Source of the DNA: JAPUDQ01 sp964462335
GTDB taxonomy: Bacteria > Patescibacteriota > Saccharimonadia > Saccharimonadales > Saccharimonadaceae
NCBI GenBank assembly: GCA_964462335.1
Contig: CAYWYG010000037.1
Span: 1-5,354 of the forward strand
DNA length: 5,354 nt
Direction of reading: 5' to 3'
Part shown: positions 1-5,335 of the stretch, in pieces
How positions within the stretch are numbered: the first letter of the stretch is position 1
How the letters are laid out: each line of letters begins with the position of its first letter
Program-made: the position numbers and the translations under genes
The notes under the pieces: model-generated
What the model was told of the DNA's origin: nothing
Databases searched by the model: none
The model's input: the letters and a program-made list of their open reading frames with translations, nothing else

Positions 1-558
1 CCTGGAGAGAAGGTCGAGGTATCGTATACGATCTCTGTCCCTCGTGATGCGGCACCTGGTGGCCACTATGGTGTGATATTTGCCGAAACAGAAGTTGACC
101 CTGCTAAGACATCGCAAATTGGCCGTCAAAAACGCGTCGGTACGATCATCTATGCAACCGTGAACGGTGATTATATCCAACAGGGTCGGCAGATAGAGGT
201 GCGTATCGATCCGATTCAGATCGGCTATCCGCTCTCAGGTATGATGACAGTCGAGAACACAGGCAACACCGATTTTACGATGAAAAAGACACTCCAGATT
301 AAAAACATATTTGGCAGTACGGTGTATGACAAGACGCTTGAGCACATCATCTTGCCGAAGACGACTCGCGACCTGCCGCTTACGTGGGAAAACGGCGCAT
401 GGCTCGGCTGGTACAATGTGCACACTGAGAGCGTCATCCTCGGCAAGTCGGTGACGCATGATCAGCTGGTGTTTATCGCTCCGGCATGGTTTATCATCGC
501 CGCCGCCGCCGTCTTTGCTGGAGCAGGTTACATGCTTTGGCGACGGTTTCGCCGCTAG
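1..558 (+). CDS. DUF916/WxL-interacting-protein-like membrane-anchored surface protein (5' partial)
   Basis: The reading frame is open from base 1 to the TAG at 556-558, giving 185 visible residues; the start lies upstream of the window. The visible part begins inside an Ig-like domain whose last strands read VSYTISVPRDAAPGGHYGVI, the P-x-G-x-Y-x-x-I pattern that ends the peptidoglycan-binding half of DUF916/WxLIP proteins. A second beta domain follows (about residues 45-150), starting VGTIIYATVNG and containing VENTGNTDFTMK. Residues about 158-180 (FIAPAWFIIAAAAVFAGAGY) form one membrane helix, followed by a short basic tail WRRFRR, so the domains should face outside and the tail the cytoplasm. 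In the known family these proteins bind cell wall and hold WxL proteins or host ligands; that role is inferred here. The same order (Ig, beta domain, helix, basic tail) recurs in the gene at 1911-2765, so the two look like paralogues. An internal ATG at 73 is only the first Met in the window and would cut the first domain, so it is not the start. Family assignment is by pattern, not by a search. Confidence 0.75.
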   Translation, partial: PGEKVEVSYTISVPRDAAPGGHYGVIFAETEVDPAKTSQIGRQKRVGTIIYATVNGDYIQQGRQIEVRIDPIQIGYPLSGMMTVENTGNTDFTMKKTLQIKNIFGSTVYDKTLEHIILPKTTRDLPLTWENGAWLGWYNVHTESVILGKSVTHDQLVFIAPAWFIIAAAAVFAGAGYMLWRRFRR

Positions 559-566
559 GCGTCCTC

Positions 567-575
567 TGGTATAAT
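567..575 (+). promoter_or_regulatory. Extended -10 promoter (TGGTATAAT) for the LamG gene
   Basis: TGG followed by a perfect TATAAT at 570-575 matches the extended -10 consensus TGnTATAAT. It lies in the 27-nt gap after the stop at 558. No good -35 box is seen about 17 nt upstream, which an extended -10 does not need. A transcript starting about 7 nt downstream (581-583) would begin 3-5 nt before the ATG at 586, leaving no room for a Shine-Dalgarno site. Confidence 0.7.
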
Positions 576-585
576 CATAACCAGT

Positions 586-1914
586 ATGGGACGTCGATTT
601 CACCTCGGATTGTGGTTTGCTCTCTTGGCGGTTATTGTCGTCGGATTTTTCTCGAGCGCGAGCGCGGAGCGATTTACTGGCGGGAGCTATATCATCGATG
701 CCAGCGTCGTCGGGAATAGTTTTGGCGGTGATGTATCGGGCGGGAGTTACAAGCTGACGAGTAGTGGCGGTGAAAGTATCATCGGTCAGGGTAGCGGCGG
801 TAGCTACAAACTCGACAGCGGCTACGTCGCACAGTTGCAAAACAGCATCCAACTGACCGTGCAACCTGGTGGATTGAAGTTTTACTACTCCATGGATGAG
901 CCGAGCGGTTCGGCGGTACGAGATACGTCGTTTAATAATGCCAATGGTCTGACAGTAGGCAGCCCCACTTGGGGCGCTGGCAAGGTTGGTGGTGCGGTCA
1001 CGCTCAACGGCAGCTCGCAGTATGTAACAGGGCAGGATGTCGATAGTGCGACGACGATTACGGTAGGGGCATGGGTGAATCCTAGCGCATCGCAGACATC
1101 GAAAGTGATCTCAAAGGCTTCGACGACAACCGACAACCAAGGGGTTATACAGCTTGCAGCAAATGTACCTAGTTTTAAATTGACGGTAGGTGGTTCTGAA
1201 TATACTGCCAGCGGCTCCGCACTTAGCAATAGTACCTGGACGTACCTAGCTGGAACGTACGATGGCAGCAATGTGCGGCTTTATGTTAATGGGGCGCAAG
1301 CCAATGCGACTCCTGCTACGGGTGCGATCGCGACCAATGCGTTTGTTTGGACTGCGGGGCGTGACGCAAATGCAGCGGGTAACTATTTCAATGGCTCAAT
1401 CGATGAAGTCAAAGTGTTCTCTCGTGCTCTCAGTGCCAACGAGATCAAGGCCGAATACGATGCAGGAGTTGCGGGCAATACAGCAGGCTTGAGTTTTGCA
1501 GGTGGTGTGGCGGCGGGCGTATCGAGCACGAGTGATTATGACGCGGCGATACTGACGGACTCAGTCAAGGGGTATACGCTGGCGGTCAATCAAAACCAAA
1601 ACCTGACGAAGGGTGCTGACACAATCGGTGCGGTGAGTGGTACGATTGCCAGCCCGGTGACATGGGTTGAGGGGACGACGACGGGGCTTGGGTTTACCCT
1701 CTATGGGACAAATGCAACGGCTATACCGGGGAAATGGAGTAGTGGCGCAGCGTATGCCGCGTTTCCTGGGACGAGTACGAGCTACTATACTCGTACCGGC
1801 AAACAGTCGAGCAAAGATGTACTGAATATGCGGCTGCGTATCGGGACGACAATGCTCAATGTGCCTGGTACATACACCAATGTCGTCACGACTGTCGGGA
1901 CAGTCACGCCGTGA
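586..1914 (+). CDS. Secreted LamG (concanavalin A-like) protein with C-terminal WxL-like beta domain
   Basis: This 442-residue protein starts with a clear Sec signal peptide: basic MGRR, hydrophobic core about residues 7-22, and a likely cut after ASA at 25-27. Residues 28-85 are Gly/Ser-rich with three GGSY copies (32-35, 52-55, 71-74) and end in LDSGYVAQL. Residues about 97-294 form a LamG/Laminin_G_3-type domain: it opens with YYSMDEPSGSAVRDTS, continues with AGKVGGAVTLNGSSQYV, has the WTYLAGTYDGSNVRLYVNG strand, and closes with FNGSIDEVKVFSRALSANEI. Such domains usually bind glycans or proteins. Residues about 300-442 form a second beta-rich domain (KGYTLAVNQNQNL, VTW, ending in PGTYTNVVTTVGTV) resembling the C-terminal WxL domain, although the final WxL tryptophan is missing. 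There is no membrane helix, LPXTG or lipobox, so surface retention would need a partner; the DUF916-type proteins on either side are natural candidates. The ATG at 586 is chosen because the signal peptide begins there. The stop overlaps the next start (GTGA). LamG and secretion are firm; WxL-like is tentative. Confidence 0.85.
   Translation: MGRRFHLGLWFALLAVIVVGFFSSASAERFTGGSYIIDASVVGNSFGGDVSGGSYKLTSSGGESIIGQGSGGSYKLDSGYVAQLQNSIQLTVQPGGLKFYYSMDEPSGSAVRDTSFNNANGLTVGSPTWGAGKVGGAVTLNGSSQYVTGQDVDSATTITVGAWVNPSASQTSKVISKASTTTDNQGVIQLAANVPSFKLTVGGSEYTASGSALSNSTWTYLAGTYDGSNVRLYVNGAQANATPATGAIATNAFVWTAGRDANAAGNYFNGSIDEVKVFSRALSANEIKAEYDAGVAGNTAGLSFAGGVAAGVSSTSDYDAAILTDSVKGYTLAVNQNQNLTKGADTIGAVSGTIASPVTWVEGTTTGLGFTLYGTNATAIPGKWSSGAAYAAFPGTSTSYYTRTGKQSSKDVLNMRLRIGTTMLNVPGTYTNVVTTVGTVTP
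754..807 (+). repeat. Gly/Ser-rich GGSY repeat, clearest two copies
   Basis: Within the LamG protein, GGSY occurs at residues 32-35, 52-55 and 71-74, i.e. every 19-20 residues. The last two copies, GGSYKLTSSGG and GGSYKLDSGY, are the closest match to each other; the first, GGSYIIDASVVG, is more diverged. The segment sits between the signal peptide and the LamG domain and probably forms short beta hairpins or a linker. The span given covers the last two copies approximately. Confidence 0.5.
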
Positions 1915-2765
1915 AAAAACTTGTTGCATCGATCGTGCTTGTGCTGAGTGTTGTGGTGTGTGGTCCGTCTGTCCATGCCGAATCGCTCAAAATTGCACCG
2001 CTTATCTATGATGACGTGGTACTGGGTAAGGGTGAGGTCAAAAAAGGTTTTGTCGATATATCGAACCCGGAGTACCAAAAACAGACGGTGCAGCTACAAG
2101 TCAAAGCTTTTCGACAAATCGATGACCAGGGCAGCTTGGAGTTTTATAGCAATGAACAGGTCGCGGCTGGTATCACGCTTGATTTTGACAAGATAACGCT
2201 CGATAACAGGGGTGCGATGCGAGTATATTTTGTACTCAACGGCGCAAAATTACCACAGGGTGATGTCTTTGCGGCCATCCTCGCCTCAACAATCCCTAGC
2301 AGTCGGGGAGCGGCTGCGCAGTCAGTCAGTGTCGGTACATTGCTCATCATCCAAAACGGTACGCCGGTATCACATACGGCCGAGATCATGTCATTTGATA
2401 GCAACTGGTTACAGATCGGTGATGGACTATCGGCACGTATGCGGGTGCGTAATCCTGCTGATGCGAAATCCTCAACAGGGCACTATCCGAGTATTGTCGT
2501 TGCGGCACAACCATACGCGACGATGACAGTCAAAGGACCGCTTCTATTTGCGGGTCGCACGCGAGCTGTTGAGTATCGTGAACAGGGTAGTTTTTTTGGG
2601 CCGATCTATCTCAAGGCATCAGTTGGCACGAGCAGTAAAGGACAATTGATTTTTGCCGTGACGGGATACTGGCGCTGGTTGGCGCCGCTACTTCTCGTCT
2701 TCTTTATCGTCATGACTATCGTCCTGCGTCGCAGCTTGCTAAGAAGATTGCGAAAACGGCGCTGA
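1911..2765 (+). CDS. DUF916/WxL-interacting-protein-like surface protein, complete
   Basis: This 284-residue protein begins at GTG 1911, overlapping the LamG gene stop in a GTGA junction, which points to translational coupling and joint expression; no clear Shine-Dalgarno site precedes it. The N-terminus MKKLVASIVLVLSVVV is a Sec signal peptide with a likely cut after SVHA at residues 20-23. C17 does not lie in a good lipobox. Residues about 25-130 form an Ig-like domain (ESLKIAPLIYD, GFVDISNPEYQKQTVQLQVK, LPQGDVFAAILAST), matching the first domain of DUF916/WxLIP proteins. Residues about 140-245 form a second beta domain beginning VGTLLIIQNG, alignable by eye with VGTIIYATVNG in the gene ending at 558. 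A membrane helix at about 256-272 (WLAPLLLVFFIVMTIVL) is followed by a strongly basic 12-residue tail. Known family members anchor WxL proteins to the cell wall; anchoring of the neighbouring LamG protein is inferred. It seems a little shorter than typical Firmicutes WxLIPs. The overall plan is sure; the family name is moderately sure. Confidence 0.8.
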   Translation: MKKLVASIVLVLSVVVCGPSVHAESLKIAPLIYDDVVLGKGEVKKGFVDISNPEYQKQTVQLQVKAFRQIDDQGSLEFYSNEQVAAGITLDFDKITLDNRGAMRVYFVLNGAKLPQGDVFAAILASTIPSSRGAAAQSVSVGTLLIIQNGTPVSHTAEIMSFDSNWLQIGDGLSARMRVRNPADAKSSTGHYPSIVVAAQPYATMTVKGPLLFAGRTRAVEYREQGSFFGPIYLKASVGTSSKGQLIFAVTGYWRWLAPLLLVFFIVMTIVLRRSLLRRLRKRR

Positions 2766-2771
2766 TATATC

Positions 2772-2800
2772 TGTTCAAAACAAAGCATTACCACTATAAT
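2772..2800 (+). promoter_or_regulatory. Promoter (-35 TGTTCA, -10 TATAAT) for the tail-fibre-like gene
   Basis: A perfect TATAAT lies at 2795-2800 in the gap after the stop at 2765. TGTTCA at 2772-2777, 17 nt upstream, matches TTGACA at only three of six positions, so it is a weak -35. Transcription would start near 2807, giving a leader of about 12 nt to GTG 2820 or about 42 nt to ATG 2850, unlike the two near-leaderless neighbours. Confidence 0.6.
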
Positions 2801-2849
2801 AACTACTAGGCCCAAAGAGGTGTGTTCGCTCGAGGGCAGAAGATATTTT

Positions 2850-4790
2850 ATGCGAGGGAAAGTACTCCACCAACTTCACCGCATGGCGGCATTGCTCGTC
2901 ATACCCGCGATCAGTATGATACTGATCTGTTTTGCGTTGTGGTCGGGAGATGCCAAGGCGGCGACGACTGTACCGACGACGATGAATTTCCAAGGACGCC
3001 TGCTCGATGCGTCGGGACTGCCCGTCGCCGATGGTCTCTACAACATGAAATTTGCACTGTACGACCAGGCGAGCGGTGGGACGCTCAAATGGTCAGAGGT
3101 ACGCGAGACGACGACCCGTGTACAGGTGACGGGCGGGTTGTTCACGGCGAAGCTCGGTGAAGCATCAGCGATCAGTGCAAGTATATTTGCGAGCGGGGCG
3201 TTGTATTTTGAGATCACACTGCCGACACCTGCGACCGCAACTTGTGGCACTGCAAGCTGTGCGGCATGGGAAGCAGCGATCACTACTCGGCATCAACTCA
3301 GTACCAGCGCCTATGCGTACAATGCGGAGACGCTTGATGGTGTCGATGGGGCAGCATTTGCGCAGCTCAGCGCCAACAATACATTTACCGGTACGAATAA
3401 AATTGATGTGGCAAATACAAGCGCTTTCTCTGTAGTAAATGGGACGACGAATTTGTTCAAAGTCGACACAAGCGGCTCACAAATTGTCCTCGGGCAAGCT
3501 GACGCAACCGGTGCAGTGCTGGTGCTCGATATAAAAAATGACGCAAGTTCTGATCCGACCGGAACAAGTGGTGCAATGTATTACAATTCGATCGCGGGGA
3601 AGTTTCGGTGTTATCAGGGTTCGTGGACGGACTGTATCACGGCAACACCCGCCACTCCGACACTTCAAGCCTCGTATACGGCATCGACAGGCGGAACCAC
3701 GCCTGAGATAAAAGTCGATACGACTCGCGGAGGACTAGATATCCAAGATGCTGATGCCACGATCGCAGGGACATTATTTGCGCTGAGAGCGAGTAGTGCT
3801 GGTGGGCTTGGAACGTCATTGTTTGATGTTGCGACCACTGGAGCAGCGCAATTTAGCGTACCAAACTCATCGACGTCGGCGTTTGTATTGCAAACGATCG
3901 GTGCGACGAAACTGCTTGTCGCTGATACGCAAAATGCACGGGTGTATGTGGGTGATCCTTCGGGCACGACAAGCCCGATCACGTGGGTCTTGAGCAATGC
4001 GTCGAATACATCTGATCCTACCGGTGTAGCCGGAGCGATGTATTACAATACCTCTAAAGATGCGTTTCGCTGTTATGAGAGCGGTGTGTGGAGAAACTGC
4101 GTGGGTGGCACAGACGCAACATCGGGGTATCGTTACTCTAATGATTTGCTGGGTTCATTTACGACAACAGGTGATGTATACTCAAGCCCTACTGGTACTG
4201 GTGCGACGACCTCGACGAGCAATGTGACGATTGCAACGAACCGCCCTGGCATATTTCGCTCAACAACCGGTTCGACTGCGACAGGTCGAGCGGCGTTCGG
4301 TACGACACTCGGTGCGATTGCGCTGGGCGGAGGGCTAACGATCTATGAGACTGCAGTGAATGTCACGACACTTTCAACAGTAACCGAACGATATAATCTG
4401 ACCATAGGTTTTTATGACTCGACGACAGCTAACCAGACGGACGCAGTCGCATTTGTCTATGATGAAGGTGGCGTAGCTACCGGATCAGCTGCCAGTGCCA
4501 ACTGGCAAGTAGTCACCTCGTCAAATGCCACTCGTACATGGACAACGACATCAACCGCAGTTGCGGCAGGAACATGGGTGAAACTAGGTATTATCGTCAA
4601 TGCGGCCGGCGCAAGCGTTGGGTTTTATATCAACGGTACATCAGTTGCAACTCATACTGCTAACATCCCTACTGGTACGACACGTGCTGTCGGGTTTGGC
4701 TCTCAAATACTTAAATCTGTAGGGACAACAGCGCGAACGGTTGATGTTGACTACTTGCAGTGTGAGATTGACTTTACAACGTCGCGTTAG
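2850..4790 (+). CDS. Large secreted tail-fibre-like modular surface protein with C-terminal lectin-like domain
   Basis: The frame is open from GTG 2820 (656 residues); ATG 2850 is preferred (646 residues) because MRGK gives a normal basic signal-peptide start and a weak AGAAG lies 7 nt upstream. Residue numbers below count from 2820. The signal peptide core is about 22-41, with a likely cut after AKA at 45-47. Residues about 50-180 are a head domain seen in many bacterial surface and tail-fibre-like proteins: MNFQGRLLDASGLPVADG, a LYDQASGGTLKWSE strand, GGLFTAKLG, then TTRHQLSTSAYAYNAETLDG. Residues 200-272 and 352-427 are two copies of a module ending GAMYYN...FRCY..W..C. Between them lies a beta-rich stretch (LQASYTAS, TPEIKVDTTRGGLDIQDADA). 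Residues about 437-656 look like a concanavalin A-type beta-sandwich (WVKLGIIVNAAGASVGFYIN, VDVDYLQCEIDF). No C-terminal anchor, LPXTG or membrane helix is visible, so it is secreted or held by something unseen. It is Thr/Ala/Gly/Ser-rich. Adhesion or host recognition is an inference from the domain types; no enzymatic residues were recognised. Confidence 0.85.
   Translation: MRGKVLHQLHRMAALLVIPAISMILICFALWSGDAKAATTVPTTMNFQGRLLDASGLPVADGLYNMKFALYDQASGGTLKWSEVRETTTRVQVTGGLFTAKLGEASAISASIFASGALYFEITLPTPATATCGTASCAAWEAAITTRHQLSTSAYAYNAETLDGVDGAAFAQLSANNTFTGTNKIDVANTSAFSVVNGTTNLFKVDTSGSQIVLGQADATGAVLVLDIKNDASSDPTGTSGAMYYNSIAGKFRCYQGSWTDCITATPATPTLQASYTASTGGTTPEIKVDTTRGGLDIQDADATIAGTLFALRASSAGGLGTSLFDVATTGAAQFSVPNSSTSAFVLQTIGATKLLVADTQNARVYVGDPSGTTSPITWVLSNASNTSDPTGVAGAMYYNTSKDAFRCYESGVWRNCVGGTDATSGYRYSNDLLGSFTTTGDVYSSPTGTGATTSTSNVTIATNRPGIFRSTTGSTATGRAAFGTTLGAIALGGGLTIYETAVNVTTLSTVTERYNLTIGFYDSTTANQTDAVAFVYDEGGVATGSAASANWQVVTSSNATRTWTTTSTAVAAGTWVKLGIIVNAAGASVGFYINGTSVATHTANIPTGTTRAVGFGSQILKSVGTTARTVDVDYLQCEIDFTTSR
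3417..3635 (+). repeat. Internal duplication, copy 1 (TSAF...DPTG.GAMYYN...CY..W..C)
   Basis: This encodes residues 200-272 (numbered from 2820) of the tail-fibre-like protein: TSAF start, DPTGTSGAMYYN at 245-256, then C264, W269 and C272. It aligns with 3873-4100 with conserved TSAF, SDPTG, GAMYYN, FRCY, W and C. The bases encoding MYYN are identical in both copies (3576-3587 and 4038-4049), but elsewhere the DNA has diverged, so the duplication is old. The two copies are offset by 152-154 residues. Confidence 0.8.
3873..4100 (+). repeat. Internal duplication, copy 2
   Basis: This encodes residues 352-427 (numbered from 2820): TSAF start, DPTGVAGAMYYN at 399-410, then C418, W424 and C427. 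It is the partner of 3417-3635. Copy 2 contains ATKLLVADTQNARVYVGD, a phrase style common in Saccharibacteria surface proteins (from memory). The paired cysteines, 7-8 residues apart in each copy, lie in an exported protein and could form a disulfide. Confidence 0.8.
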
Positions 4791-4798
4791 ATCTAGCG

Positions 4799-4804
4799 TA
4801 TAAT
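4799..4804 (+). promoter_or_regulatory. -10 box (TATAAT) for the small membrane protein gene
   Basis: A perfect TATAAT sits in the 22-nt gap between the stop at 4790 and the ATG at 4813. Only 8 nt separate the box from the ATG, so transcription starting about 7 nt downstream would begin at or next to the A of the ATG: a leaderless mRNA. The best -35 candidate, TTTACA at 4773-4778, has a 20-nt spacer, longer than ideal. The 8-bp palindrome TAGATCTA (4788-4795) overlaps the previous stop and lies just upstream; no role is claimed for it. Confidence 0.65.
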
Positions 4805-4812
4805 TGGTATAT

Positions 4813-5310
4813 ATGAAGACAACTATTGTTCCCGACACGTCCGAGGTTGAATCGACTGTACAAAGCACAAAACAAGCGAAGAAGTTCAAGAGTCGTCGTT
4901 CGCGTCACCGATGGATGAAGGGGAGAGTATCACTAAGACAGTCATTTGTTGCGGTTGGGGTTATGGCCATATTAGTTTTTGTCGTGTGGTGGGTGTGGCT
5001 GCGAAGTCCACAGCCAATTGATACGGGTCGCTATCAAGTAGTCTATCTAACCAATGGCCAAGCCTACTTCGGTAAATTGCAAAATACGAGCGGGGAATAT
5101 CTGGTCATGAAGCAACCGTATACAGCACAGGCCATTGAGGCTGACACATCGAAACCTGAGCAGCCGGCGACGACAGCGTTGCTCCGTGTGCGTGATCAGG
5201 TATATGGCCCAGATGACAGTATCGCGATTCGCGCCGAGACAGTCGCGTTTTGGCAAAACCTGCGTGATGATAGTAAAATATCGGCCGCGCTCAAAGCCAA
5301 ACAGCAGTAA
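4813..5310 (+). CDS. Conserved CPR-type single-pass membrane protein of unknown function (YFGKL family)
   Basis: This 165-residue protein starts at ATG 4813; the in-frame TTG at 4804 is rejected because it overlaps the -10 box. Residues 1-43 are polar and very basic from K20 onward (KQAKKFKSRRSRHRWMKGR), consistent with a cytoplasmic or nucleic-acid/phospholipid-facing tail. Residues about 44-63 (SFVAVGVMAILVFVVWWVWL) form one membrane helix, so the C-terminal 100 residues should lie outside. That domain begins RYQVVYLTNGQAYFGKL at 73-89, continues with YLVMKQPYTAQ and LLRVRDQVYGPDDSIAI, and ends with AFWQNLRDDSKISAAL. From memory this pattern (TNGQ-YFGKL, then GP-D, then FW-NL-DD) defines a hypothetical protein widespread in Patescibacteria and rare elsewhere; its function is unknown to me. 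The outer domain looks like a small beta barrel plus a C-terminal helix. It has its own promoter and follows the tail-fibre-like gene by 22 nt. Family membership is moderately sure; no function is assigned. Confidence 0.8.
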   Translation: MKTTIVPDTSEVESTVQSTKQAKKFKSRRSRHRWMKGRVSLRQSFVAVGVMAILVFVVWWVWLRSPQPIDTGRYQVVYLTNGQAYFGKLQNTSGEYLVMKQPYTAQAIEADTSKPEQPATTALLRVRDQVYGPDDSIAIRAETVAFWQNLRDDSKISAALKAKQQ

Positions 5311-5335
5311 ATCGTTGTGAATACTACAAAGAGTT

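Noticed and set aside
539..553. Hairpin GGCGA/TCGCC with a 5-nt loop at the end of the first gene, as a terminator
   Set aside because: The stem is only 5 bp, lies inside the coding sequence and has no following T-run.
235..864. 209-codon open frame on the minus strand
   Set aside because: It spans the end of one well-supported gene and the start of another, has no recognisable domain, and looks like a codon-bias shadow.
1944..1961. Possible lipoprotein signal at Cys17 of the protein at 1911-2765
   Set aside because: The residue before the cysteine is Val rather than Gly/Ala/Ser, and a normal signal peptidase I site (SVHA) follows.
3960..3978. 6-bp hairpin TCGGGC/GCCCGA with a 7-nt loop
   Set aside because: It is inside a clear coding region, has no T-run, and a stem of this size is expected by chance.
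3665..3997. 110-codon minus-strand frame opposite the tail-fibre-like gene
   Set aside because: It lies wholly opposite a repetitive Thr/Ala/Gly-rich coding region and shows no signal peptide, motif or promoter of its own.
3417..4100. Mobile element or CRISPR-like repeat
   Set aside because: The repeat is a diverged in-frame protein-module duplication, without terminal repeats, transposase or regular spacers.
4392..4397. TATAAT inside the tail-fibre-like gene
   Set aside because: It encodes part of an ordinary RYNL stretch in the C-terminal domain, and no gene start follows at a sensible distance.
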